From Ficedula albicollis (Eukaryota > Chordata > Aves > Passeriformes > Muscicapidae), in assembly GCF_000247815.1 (NCBI RefSeq), contig NC_021683.1:12733676-12797675 (forward strand): a DNA stretch of 64,000 nt, read 5' to 3'. This document shows, one piece after another, positions 11,551-24,000 of this stretch. The notes beneath the pieces were generated by a model. It was given only the letters and a program-made list of their open reading frames with translations. It searched no databases and was not told where the DNA came from. The position numbers and the translations under genes were made by a program. Numbering within the stretch: the first letter of the stretch is position 1; the number at the start of each line of letters is the position of its first letter.

Positions 11551-14500
11551 TCTCAGGTAAAATTTTCATACTTCCAACAAAATTATAACACGCTGCAATT
11601 TGAAAGCCTCAGATGAAAAGTGTCATGTAAATGCAAAGTGCTAAGAACACAGTAGGAGATTTGCATTTTAGAGAGAAAAAAATAGACTGATTCAAGAAGC
11701 ATTTCTAGTAAGAAATGAGGAAACAATTTCTTAGAAGTCACCATTTAATATAGAGTGAACTGAAGAAAGCTCCTTTATAGCCATTGATGGCAAGTGATCA
11801 GCAGAGGACACAATGTCCTCTTATCAAAGCCTCTTTTGCAAGGAAGGACACATTTATTAAACAAGACAGACAGACAGGAAGAGCAATATAGTGCTCACAT
11901 CTCTTAGTCAAAGACATTTGAAACACTAAATCCCTTTCTAGTCCATCTACCCACAGGTGGTTTTTCCCACAATAAAATGAATGGAGGCTGGGGGAGGGAA
12001 CAAGAAAGGGACAGAATCTCTGTCAGCGCTTTGGAAAACACAGTGAATCCCTCCTCCACACCCAAACAAGTGGCACAGGAGGAACACTCTGTGACTTAGA
12101 GCCCAGTTCCTCACTTTGATTAATAAAACATGGGGAGAAGCAGGAACTGCAGAGAATTCCATAAAGCAGTAAACAGCAATTTAGTGGTGGTAGTATAGCA
12201 GCTACTACCCCACCCCCAGCACAGACTCAGATTTCAGTAAAACCAACACTGTTTCAAGTCCACTGTTCCCTGAAGTCCCATTAAACCTTTCTGTGTGCTG
12301 GGTGAGTCCCAGTTCCTTGGATTTTCACATTAGATTATACACTGCAAGAATTGTGGCCTGTGCTGCTTCACATTCAGCCACTTGTTTCTTGCTGCTAAAC
12401 CCACATCACAGAAGTACAGCAATGCATCCTCAGGTCCTTTTGAAGCCATGGCCCTGTCCTTGAAATATGGTTTGCCAACATTTATGCAACTTTATGCAGT
12501 GCTGCTAGAAAAGCGCTTATGGTTAAGGACTACTGTCTCAGAATAGAGAGATATTTTTGACTCAGAATAGGAAAAATAATTATGGGTCCAATATCTGAGT
12601 AATTTCTAGAACTAATTCCACAGACAGGAAGGGCAAAGACAATCTTCAATAGGTGGGTAAAAAAGCCCTATCCTTCCTTATGGATTTTAGAAATGCAAAA
12701 TCCATACCAAAAAAAAAAAAAAAAGTGAAAATAAAAAGAAGAAAAACCAGTTCCAAAGAGCAAGTGAAGACCCAGTTCTAAAGATTCAGCTTCATCCTGT
12801 CTCTCTTGGGACCTCATTGCAGCAAAGCCATTCTGTCTCCTCAGCGATCCCAAGCAACCCAAGTGTGGGGAGGAAGAAATGGAAGTGGTGATCCCCCACG
12901 TCCTCAGGGCTGGCCTGGGGCCCAGCCTCCCACACGTGCACATGAGGGAAGAGCCCTCAGCCTCTGCAGCTGCTTTCACACCCAGATTCAACTTCATTTC
13001 TCCCATAGCAGGGAGGCAGCCTCAGAAGAAATTCATCTTTTCTAGAAACCACAAACCTAATCCTAGCTGTTAGTAAAATAATCTGTGTCCAGCCCCATTT
13101 TAACCCTCTCAACAGAGATGACACATTTATTCCAAGGACTAATATATTTATTCCAAGGATGTCTCTTTCAGCTCCTCAGGTCTGTGAAGAATTCATCCCC
13201 CATGTATATGATACCAGTAGTGTAATGAAACACACACCTTTTGCATTCTTTTCTTTTCTTTTCAGCTTTAGAAAGTCTCCATGGAGCAAGAGACTGTTTT
13301 GTCTTCTTTCTTTCCCTACTGAAAGCATTAGCCAATCGACAATATGTCTGTATTGGAGAATAAATTAACAGATGGATTGACTATCTCCCAAATGATAAAA
13401 TAATTTCAATATATCTGTTCTCTAGCAGTTTACGAAAATAAAATACTTAAAACATCAGAAGAAACAAATTGCAAACCAGCTAAAAAACAAGGCTAAGTTT
13501 ACTACACTCATTGCTTACTGTTAAAACTAACTTTGATCAAATAAGGCTCCTTTCAAATGACAGCAACTACCAAGGATTACATTAGGTACAGCCCATCATT
13601 CACTGAAGAACAATGTTATGAATTTTCTGCTACAAGGCACCTCAACAATATTGACTTTCTACAGTAATTGCAAATAGAGCTCCTTAAAAATACCCTGGAA
13701 TAAGGTATTTCTTCATTATAAATGGAAACTTCCCCTTTAAGTTGTTAACAGTCCCTCTGAGCCCGAGCATGCACTGAGCTGCAGCTGCATCTTTAAACCT
13801 GCCCTCCCTGCAGGTCTCCAGGCTGGGCATGGCTGCACAGGGAGCCCAGCCCAGCCCAGCCCCAGCCCCAGCTGAGCACAACACTCACACTGGGGCTGGA
13901 GCTCTCTGGCTCAGCACAATTTAGTGGAATTCTGAAGGCCTTCAGTCCCCAAACCCTACTCCTAACCTGCTATCCCAGAGTGGGTAATCTTGAAGGGTTG
14001 ATTTGGTACAAAGCCATTCTCAGTTAATAAAAAAAGTATTCTCCACAATCCACTGAAGAATGAAAAGGAGAAATAGGAGCCTTTCATCTCAGACATCACT
14101 ACAGAAATCCCTGCTAAGGCTGATGGTGCCTTACTTAGGTAAGGAATGTAAAAACAGATTTTGAGATCATATAATTCAAGAAATGTTACTTCTCATCTGT
14201 TTTTGCCAAAAATCCCTTGTGTTTCCACATTTACTAGATATGTGCTAGCATTCTCTAAAAAGGTTATTTCCAGAAATAGCAACTAATTCAAAAGATTTTT
14301 CCTGAAAGGGACAGAACAGACAATATCCAGACTAAACTGTGCCATAACCCATTGGCAATATGTGAATCAATAGAAGAATTTGATGCATGCACATCACTTC
14401 CAGCATTGCATGCCAATAAGAAACTTGATCACATAGAACAAAATTTTCTTTGGACAGCATGGATGGATTTATGTTGTAATACACTTTATAAAACAAATGA

Positions 14501-15869
14501 AGGGGTTTTTAAAGGATCTGAAAGTTTGTACCATCTCCCAAGTTCCCAAATCTTTCCTGTAAAATAAATACACAGCCATACTGCTTATATGTCTCATTTT
14601 GTTTTTTATATAAGCAGCTATTAGTGTTTGGTAAAAATAATAATAATGTAGATTATTTCTAGATTCAAAGGAAATATGTATGCAGTCCCCTCATCTTTTT
14701 TCTTCTCCAATCCACGTATTTTAGTTTCTTGCTTCAATTAACTTAATAGTTATGGTCATCCAAACATTCAAGTAATAAAGGTCTTGTATATGTAGGAAAC
14801 TGTCTCTGTATTTGGAAGCATGACAACCTCATCAATCAGAAAATGGAGATAATAAACATCTTTGAAGAGTGTTTTAGAAGTTAGTGAAATATTTACAAAT
14901 ATAAATTTGAACTCCTGATCTTAAGGCTCTCATGTTACTCTAATTACACTGCAATTGGAGCTCCCTGTGTATACAAATATGTTTTGAGTGCATATAAATA
15001 AAACTGCTTAAATTAAAATTGTTTCTGCATTCTTCCTGCCAAAGGAAAAAAATATATAAGGCCTATTATATGGATCAGTAGTTAAGAATACTCAGATACA
15101 ATAGTTAAATGTTGCCCAAAAATAAATTTTGCTTTTGTTTCTTACAGCACCTCAACCAAACCCCTAGTAACCATTTAGCATTATTTAATATATTTCCATG
15201 TCTTCATTTTTCCATCAATGCAGCCAAACCAGTGTTCAAACACACACACACCTTCAAAGGTTATTCCTCTCTTACAGTTAAATACATGAATCAGCACTCA
15301 TGCAGGTTTGGCAGGGTGGTTACTGCACAGTGGGTCCAGTAATGGAATTTAGATGTCTTCCCTGGGAGAAAAATTGCCAAAAACTGAATTCAGGTTACGT
15401 AGGTCTAAGAGGTATAATGGGTTTATCAAAATAAATTCCCTGTTACTGGTGCAGAACTGAGATATCCAGGGCCCACCTGGGTACCCTGGCCCTTCACTGA
15501 CATGCAGAAGGATACACACAAGAGGAACAGGAATAAGCAAGCTTTGTACTGAGCCTGAAGCACTCAGAGAATCATGATAAATAAAGCCAGAAAAAACTTC
15601 AAAATTCATTTGGTGCAGAGGACTAAACCCTACTCCCAGAGCACCCTCAATTATAGTCTTGTTATTTCTGGCAGATGTTTATCTAAAGACGTCCAAAATG
15701 AAGCTTCAGCACCTCCCTGCACATTAGCATTTTTTTAATCTTAACTATTTCAGACATTTTTTTAAAAAAAAACATTAAGCCAGAAGTCATTTGACACAAG
15801 ATAAGCTCATTATTTCCTTTCCTGTGCCTCACAGATGTGGAGGATAGATTATTCTATTCTTCTTTTCAA
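11551..15869. other. Unassigned sequence with small simple repeats
   Basis: Single-copy noncoding DNA with an A run at 12709-12724 and a short CCAGC-type run at 13843-13873. A modestly GC-richer stretch at 12800-13000 contains open frames on both strands but no domain. A weak minus-strand exon-like segment lies at about 15562-15477 (donor CAG|GTGGGC). Confidence 0.4.
13843..13873. repeat. Short (CCAGC)n-like tandem repeat
   Basis: About six imperfect copies of CCAGC/CCCAGC in a locally GC-rich patch. It is too short to be more than a simple repeat. Confidence 0.75.
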
Positions 15870-16100
15870 AGCTTTTGCACACTTGCATACTTGTCTTCTA
15901 TCAGTCTTCTTTAAATAAAGAATCCTATTTCATTCAATCATTCCTCCAAAGTCATGCTTGCAACACCTCTCCTTGTTCATCTCCCTTTCCTGTGGATTCT
16001 TTCCAATTTTTTCACACCTGTACAACTCTCCAGCCAAGGCCAAATGAATGATGACAAGGGCAGAAAAAAAGAAATTTCTTATGCAATATAATCTTATGTG
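15870..16100 (-). mobile_element. Ancient CR1-like LINE fragment, antisense
   Basis: The segment resembles the antisense 3' region of old amniote CR1 elements. Diagnostic stretches are 'TCATTCCTCCAAAGTCATGC' (CR1: cctcataagtcatg), 'GTGGATTCTTTCCAATTTTT' (CR1: ctctggactctctccaattt) and 'CAACTCTCCAGCCAAGGCCA' (CR1: acagtactccagctgaggcc). Similarity may continue to about 16250. High divergence and indels place it among the oldest repeats in the window. No coding capacity remains. Confidence 0.6.
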
Positions 16101-16487
16101 AGATTAACATATTCCTGAATATCTTTCAGTTTGTGAGCTACTGCAGCCCTCACATACAGCTCTAATAAGTATTATTCAGTTGATTGCTCTCATCCATTAC
16201 TTGCACAGTATTTTGGGTGAGTCTGATAGAAGGACACTTTATCTGAGAGAGGAAAATGTAGACATTTTTCAGTCTGCAAACTCGTTTTGGATTCTAACAC
16301 TATTCCCACCTCCTTGCAGCCATTCAGCACCATATAGACAAAACACATAATTAATTTTTCATCTATACTCATTGATAACACCACTGAACCCTAGTGGATG
16401 ATATTTGCAGAATCCCAACAGACATTTTGAGAGGAACTATTGGTGACGACTTTTCAAGTACCATTTTCCAGGTGATTTTGCACTCAC

Positions 16488-16574
16488 CTTAGAGCTCCCT
16501 CCTGTGACTTCTGCAGCAAAGGCAACTTGTAAAGAAAGGACATCTTTGATGCAGCTGTGACAGTTCTCACACCC
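16488..16574 (-). CDS. Candidate internal exon (87 bp), unknown product
   Basis: On the minus strand the donor AAG|GTGAGTGC is near consensus. The acceptor CACTTTCTAGCAG precedes 16574, with a moderately pyrimidine-rich tract. Two frames are open: one contains KDVLSLQVAFAAEV (phase 0 to 0), the other KMSFLYKLPLLQKSQEGAL (phase 2 to 2). Neither peptide was recognised, and the frame cannot be chosen without neighbouring exons. The segment lies outside the ancient CR1 ending near 16.1-16.25 kb, so it is probably not derived from that repeat. Confidence 0.25.
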
Positions 16575-19500
16575 CTGCTAGAAAGTGTTTTGGAAGAGCA
16601 ACACACGTCTCTTCCTAATCAATTTTTTAATGTTTTCTGCTTCCTAGAATAACCTATCTGTCCCCATGAAGTTATTAATATTCTTCCTCCTCATTAATTG
16701 CTAAATTTCAGGGGTACTTATTCCTATTAAAAAGAAGACACGGTTTATTGTTCTCATATTTAGTTATGAAACATATTCACTCTGCTTGTTGGTGGGGACT
16801 TTAGCATAAAAATAATAACGGGTAAACAACAAATGGGGACAACAGAGAAACATTGAAAATGGGTCTTCCTTTAGCTAATTGATTGGTGTACTCCCACTCA
16901 ATATGAAACCTGGAGGTGTCCTTGAGGGCCAGACATCATGGAGTCAGTTGTACCCACAAGTGTGGGGTTTTATCCAGCTGTGAGACTTTAGGGCCAACCT
17001 AGAACTGAAGCTCCTAACTGAAGACATTGTTTTGCATTATACCAACAGGCACTAAAAAATGCAAATTAAAATTCAAATTAAAATACTGAAAGCATTCAGT
17101 AGAGTAATTACAATTCTTATGAAAAAAGACACTCCCTTCTCCTTCTGTCCCCTCTTTATCTTCCCAATATGGGAATTCTTTAAACAATAAGCACCATAGA
17201 AATCCAGGTCTGCCTGCTATGCTTTTCCTTGGAAATTAAAAGACAAGTGGCAAACCAGTTGATTTGAGACATCTGAGAGATCTTACATGTAAAAAGCCTA
17301 TTAACTGAGTTGGGAATTCTTTACTGCCAAAATTGAGTCTGTCTCTATATTTGTACTTGCTTAGCAAAACACAACTGCAGTTGCCAAGTTCTGGCCTACT
17401 TCATGTGTGAGGTATTGTGTAAATTCTTTAATAGCTGATTTTGGTTACAGGCTCATGACTATTAAAACACGATGCAGAGGAGGGAGGTCAAGGAACTGCT
17501 CAAAACTTGCTGAGTATGCCAGGGTTTTGGGGTGGGAAGCCTTGGTGGCAAATTTGAGACAGCTAAGGCTGGTAGATTCAGGTAGATGCCCAGTCAGTGA
17601 AGGGTCAGGGCAGCTGTGCCAGTCCAGCACTTGGAATAAAACAGACAGAAGGGACCTTACTCCTTGCACCTCTCCTGCTTCTTCACCACCTGGTGCAGGA
17701 GCAGCTGCCGGCAGAACAGAGGCTCCCAGGGACTAGAGGAGGAACATCTGCTCCCCCCAAGTAGATACCAGCAGCCTGGGTTGCAATAACTGATCACCAC
17801 AATGTATGCCAAATGCAGATGTTAAATAAGCTCTATGCACCAAAGAGCCTCACAGGGTCCTAACTATACAGGAGTGCTCCAGTGGTAACAGAAATAGAAA
17901 TGCATTTCACTAGGAGGGCTTGGAGAAATGCTCTTTGTTAGCAATCCACACCTACTCTCTCTTTCATTTAAAGCTGACAAAAAATCCCAGAGCCTCAGCG
18001 ATCCAAAAATGCCTGCAACAAAACCATGAAAGTTAGTGCTTCAAAGTCCTGAGATTTCTAAGACAAAAGACAAGCCAAAGCAATTTTTCCTTAAACAGAA
18101 GGGGAAAAAATGAAGAAAACAGACATAAACCCTTCCCCTCTCTTCTTTTGCAGGTCCCCTTTAAACAGACTGTACCCTCCCCCTACAAAAGGGAAAAAAA
18201 AGTTGTTTAAACAAACAACAGATGCTGTCTAAACTAACTGCATGGTAAATGCATACTAAAGACATATGCTGCCTTCTACCTAGCCATATGTCCTTCCCAC
18301 ACACATACTTTAGCTCCAACTTTGGTGCAGTTTCAGACAAACAGAACAAGGGTGCATGAAGAAGTTCTACTCTAACAAGTTTTCAGAAAATCCCCTTAGA
18401 TTTGTTTAATTGATGACAGACCCTACAAAGTAAACAGCACAAATAAAGTGCTCCAGAAAATAGAAACTACCCGTAACAAATAAAGAGATTTGTAAGCGTA
18501 GGCTGCATCTCTGATGAGGTGATGTTGTGACATAACTGTTGCTTTTAAATTCGTTAGAATAAAGCATCATATTAAAGAAATCTTTTCAAGACCATTAAAG
18601 AATTTATTACAAAAGACTCTTCTTTTAATTAATAGTTACTTGGTATATTTGCCCTAAAAGTCAGACTCTTAGATTTCCCTTAGAAAGTATTAAATTCTAC
18701 TTTGTTCCCCCTGGATTCCAAACGTAGTGCTCCTTCCCAGATGATAAAGTCATATGTTGTCAAACATATAGCTTAACTGTACCAGAACCATCAGGGCTGG
18801 AAAGCAGGGCTTGGCAAATATCAGCAGTTACACTTTGGCACAGAAATCTGCTGCTTCTAAGCATACGCTTGGAGGATTAAGGAAAGATCAAGAGGTAAAA
18901 GATCACAGATCTGGCCAGCTGTTAGCATCTGACTCCAAAATGTGGCCTCACCCATCCTTCCAGTCTGATTTTAGCAGAGAAACTGCAGTGAGTCTGCAAG
19001 CTAAAACTCACTGTGGCTTGATGGATTTAAGTGTTTCCATCTTTGCATAACTGAATTAAACTAGCTAATATGAAAATTATTTTTAAATATAATGCAAACT
19101 TCACTGCATTTTCTCCACTATTAATTAACATATTGGGTAACTTCAAATAATTGTTTTCTACTCCAACCCATAATTTCCCCTTATTCAACCCCTCAATTCA
19201 GACACTGAAATTGTTTTGAGGTGCTGGATCCAGGGCATCCTTAGAAGTTTTGTGACAACATCCTGATATTACTACTTCTGTGCTGTGTTGTGGGTCTTTC
19301 TGCAGGCTGGGGCACTGCTCTGGAAGCACCTCTCCAGTAAATAGCATTTTTTATAGAAAGGATGCAAGAATGTAGTCAGTCAGCAAGGTCAATGGCAAAC
19401 TGTTATCTCATACCTATACTTCACTGATTAAATTTTGTCAGGTGTTTCCTTGATTCTTTCTCTTTCCCTCCTCATCCCTCCACCTCAGTACCAACTACCA

Positions 19501-20994
19501 CTAGAAGATACACAGCCTTCAAAGCACACAACAAGATATGGAACTTTTATATGGTTAAGTTTTTGGTTAAGTGAAAAAGAAGTAAATAAATTGTACTTTT
19601 GTAAGTACACAAATAATTGAAAATATTTTGATTCCTCTTACATATTCATATACAATGCCTTTGATCTAAGTTTTTTTCAATTCCACGGATATGTCTGCAC
19701 TTTTCTGTTACATGCATGGGCTGGCTCAGACTTCCTCTTTGCTTCTCTGTGAAAAGCAAGAGAAGACACCACCTACCTTCACTTCCAGAGATGAGCACTG
19801 TGCTTGTTCTAACCCATAAAACTCCAAATACTTGGCCTGAATGAAACCACACTGTTATGGTATAATGCCTAAATACAAAAGCTTGTGAAACAGGTGCCTA
19901 CTGTGGACAGATGGGTGGATGGATAATGGGATTTTAGTGTATTTAGTGTATCCTCATCAATACCTCCACCAATGCCTGGAGGGCCTCTTGTCCCCAAGGA
20001 AACTGCTAGAGGATGAAGATCTCAAAATCTATTACAAAAAAATGCTGTAATAAACTTTCTCCTACCAAATATAACTGAAGTCGTGCATGAAGGTAATTTC
20101 TTGAAGCTTTTAAGGACAGTGTTTTAAGGGAATTTGCATGAAAATTCATTAAAGTTTTACAGTCACACAACCAACACCATAGTACTAACAGGCTAATAAA
20201 ACATTCATTCCCACACAGTCAGGCTCTCAGTACTCAAGTAGCCAAGTTAGGTTTCTGTTTCACCATTGGTTTGTAAGCACTGGCTTCTTTGAAATGCAGT
20301 ATCTTATCTCTAGTAAAGCAATGTCTCCTAAAAGAACAAAGGTTGCATCTCACATTTCTGCGTATGAAACACTGCTCATAAACCACCTGCTTTGCCTATC
20401 CCATCCTCTGTGCTTTCAGCCTGCCAGCACCCAGGTTTCTGGAAACTCCTTTGGCAGCATGAATTTAGTAGGTTCCTCTGCCTGCACCACTGCTGGCACC
20501 CTTCAGAAGGAAATTTCCTGGTGTGACAGCAACAGCTGGGGACCAGCACAGTCCCTTTGTTTACTTCAGGGGAACCAGTGATTCCTTAGCCAAAGGCATG
20601 TTTCAAATCAGTTCAAAAGCCATTTCAGACTCACCAAAAAAAAACAGTATGCCTGGAGAATCATCATTCTTCAGCAGCTAGACCAGGAATGCATGTCAAT
20701 AAACTAGCCATGTGCTGTCCTTTCAAGTGGGTATACTTTATGGCACCTCTGATGTCAGGAGCAGTGCAGCTTGAAAGTGGATGAGTATAAACTTTGCATT
20801 GGGGGTAATTCAGTGTTTACTTCCAGATAGCAAGTTAGCCTAAGGAAACAAAGGGTGGCATAATACATAAGTGGAATGTGACAAAGGCAAAAAAAGAGCT
20901 TGGTTGGGTGAATTTTCACAAACCTAAATCTTCATCCAAGGTCTACAGTGTCCCCCTTGAAAATTCTTCTGCCCCACCTCCCTCTGTTTCCCAG

Positions 20995-21062
20995 TCATTA
21001 ACATTCCAGTGGTTCATGCTAATTGAAAGTCATCATTACCTTGGGTCTCACAAGAGCAAAAG
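20995..21062 (+). CDS. Candidate internal exon (68 bp), unknown product
   Basis: An excellent pyrimidine tract (CCTCCCTCTGTTTCCCAG) ends at 20994. The donor AAAAG|GTAACT is moderate. The frame starting in phase 0 is open and includes LTFQWFMLIESHHYLG, ending in phase 2. No family was recognised and no neighbour confirms it. This could be a chance pyrimidine tract. Confidence 0.18.
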
Positions 21063-24000
21063 GTAACTCCCGGGTGAGCAAAAGATTTCATGTCTTATAT
21101 CCTTCCACTCTATACTTCTGCACTGGCTGCACAGATCTACAAAAGAAAATATTATTGCCCAGCTGATTTTTGTATGTAATGATTATCTGTCACGGCATTG
21201 TGAAAACCAGCAGTACCTCCTGTAAAACACTTAACACAGGAGTCTTGACTTGCAGACTTCAGAATGAAGCACTCAAACCTCAGCTGAGTACTCAAAATCA
21301 TCAAATAAAAAGTTGCAATTAGTGATGAGATTTCAGATTTTGACTTACTGAGCAGGATCGGAGTGAACTTTCTTATTCAGTAATCAACATGTAAATAAAG
21401 AAGAGATCATCCATGGGCCCTAAAATGTTTGCATAAATGCTCATACGGAAAAGGAAAGGTGGATGATTAAAAAGAAAAAGAATAGCAGAAAGTTGTTAGG
21501 AATCTTGATTCTACCATTAGTAATTTCACAGTCCCTATTCACTGCCAGGTAAAAAAACCCAACACACATGGATTCAAGAAACCAGATGGCTCTGAAGATG
21601 AAAGCAGAACTAACAGCTCAGGGTAATTTTTACCATGTCCATTAGAGATTTTCTGATGGTGAACAGGAGGAGGAAAGCAAGATGGTCAAAATGTAGGACA
21701 CCATATCAAAGTCATCCCAAATAATGACATTACTGTAGAGAAGCATGATTCTGGACATTCTAATGCTTCCATGTGTTATCTATTTGCTCCTTTTGAAACC
21801 CCCAATGTATGCCGCTACCCCCAAAAGAGGTCCTGAGAGCAATTCTGATATTCATGTCATTTGCTGTCATTCTAGAATAACAATATATCTTTTTAGGAAC
21901 TCAGTGAAGATTTGGGAGACACTGGAGTTTCAAGAAAGACCTGTGGCCTCCAGCAGTGTTGCAGATAAAGCATTCTGTCCTATCTTCAGTAGAGTTCAGC
22001 ATATTGACACTTTTTTTTTTAACCTCTTCAAGCAGGCCTCATGGTTTCACTTTCAGAAATTAAATCCCCAGTGGAGCCATAGTGAGGACATAAACTTCAG
22101 CTTAGTTTTCAAACTGCATGCCAGATGCCATGCAAATGAAAGGAAGATCAGGGCACCATCGGAAAATTATCTTTGGTGCTCATGCTTTGGTTGATTTGCA
22201 TCTGGCCCTTGTAAGGTAGAAGATATTCTGTGGCCTTGCACAAGTACCAAAGGTTTCTGTGTAAGCATCTCCTTTAACAGCACTCTATAAATAGTAAGCT
22301 TTGTGCAGCACTCCCATGAGGAAGCTTCCACGAGGGAGGTTTCCACTCGTTATTGTGTCTGAGCAGCCTCAACCCCCAATGCCAGTGCTGGCTGCAGCAC
22401 AGGCTGGTGCCTTAGGTGGGGATGGAAACAAGTCACACTGCCATGGAGCTTCCTTTGAGACATTTCACTCTTCGGCAGGAAAACAGATGCTTGTGTTTTT
22501 ATGCTTATGTTTAAAAGTTCTTTCAAGTTTTGCCTTCAGTGACAAAGTTAAAAACAGAGAAAAAACGTTTCTTCCTGTTTTAAAAATAACACAAAAAGCT
22601 GAAATTTCTTTTGAAGAGAATAGTCCAGGAATCAGAGAACCAGGGAACAAAGAGTCTACATTTTCATCAGAAGACACCAAAGGAAATTTCTGCTTCCTAG
22701 AGTAGCACATCAAACATTTTGCAGGGTCATTCCAGCCATCCTGGAAGCCCTTCACTCTCAACAACATTTCTGAAATGAATAATATGAATATCAATAAAAA
22801 GATATAATTCCTTCCTGTTGGTGGCAAAAGACAGAATTTATCAGTCAGGCCCACACAACTTGTCTGCAAAAGAATAATGTATTCTCACATTTGTTGTTCT
22901 ATTTGATCTGTAAACAGAAAATGACACAGCAGGACAGCAGTTGTTGGATATTATAGCTTATTTAAGAATAAAAGTACATAATATAGGACTCCAGATAGGT
23001 CATCTAGAAACAAACTTCTTTCCCTTTAGAACATCTTATTTGCTCTTTAATACCAGCCAGTTGTTACTAATGGAGTAAGAATTCGGTTCCTTCCTCCCTC
23101 TCATATAAATATAATATATATATGAAAACAAAAAAATATATACAAACACATACAGACTCTAAATGCAAATTATCTCAGTAGCAGCATTTAGATACCCAAC
23201 CATCCCTTATACTTTTCAGAAATCATCCACCAGGGCAGACAGGAGCAAAAGACTGGCTCTGGATCATCAGCATTTTATTTTATCACATTACACAATCAAA
23301 ATCAAACCTCAAAAGAAGAAACAGTTTGCAAATGAACTTCTGAAATGGAAGGTTTTTTCCCACAGAATCTCTTCTGGCAATATTTGGAGAACCAAACAGA
23401 AAGTTATGAAGAAATCAGATGAGAAATTTGGCTGCACCTTCTCCAGATACTTATGGCATACTCAAGCATCAAAAGAAATATCCAGAGACTATGAAGAGCA
23501 ACACACTGATCATCTTTTCTTATTTTAAAAATCAAACAAATTTCTATTTTTTTAAATATTTTTCAAGAAAGGAAAATTTACACAGATATTTGGCCTCAAA
23601 TGCTAGGGATTTTTTGAAAAATGAAAGACTTGTCTGTCTTCTGATGTTACCCTTATTGGAGGAGTGTCATTCAATGTAAATTTTTCTCAGGTTAAATTTC
23701 AATTCAGTTACTTTAATTGACAAATTTAATCACAAACAACTTTGTGCACATGTGATTGAACCATGTATACAGTAGAATAAATATGCAGGATGCATTCCAA
23801 ATGTGTTGGCTCTGGTCCAGAAGCCAAGGACTGAAGCAAATTTGGATTACCCACATGCTTTAAATTAAGCACTTGCTTAAGTGTCTGGAGAATTGAAACC
23901 ATAATTTCTTACTTTTCTCTCCACAAAGACTTTATAATATTATCCTGGGATATCTAAAAGTAAAGAAAAGATGAAGAACAGTGATGTTAATATAGTTACA

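Noticed and set aside
12668..13073. Open frames on both strands in a GC-richer patch
   Set aside because: The composition of the patch removes stop codons. No conserved motif or promoter structure is visible.
21745..22194. 149-codon plus-strand open frame
   Set aside because: The longest complex frame in the window, but it shows no domain, no good splice sites at its ends and no protein-like periodicity. It is expected occasionally by chance in 64 kb.
22301..22869. Overlapping 134-codon frames on opposite strands
   Set aside because: Neither has a recognisable family or splice support. Two overlapping opposite frames of equal length suggest chance.
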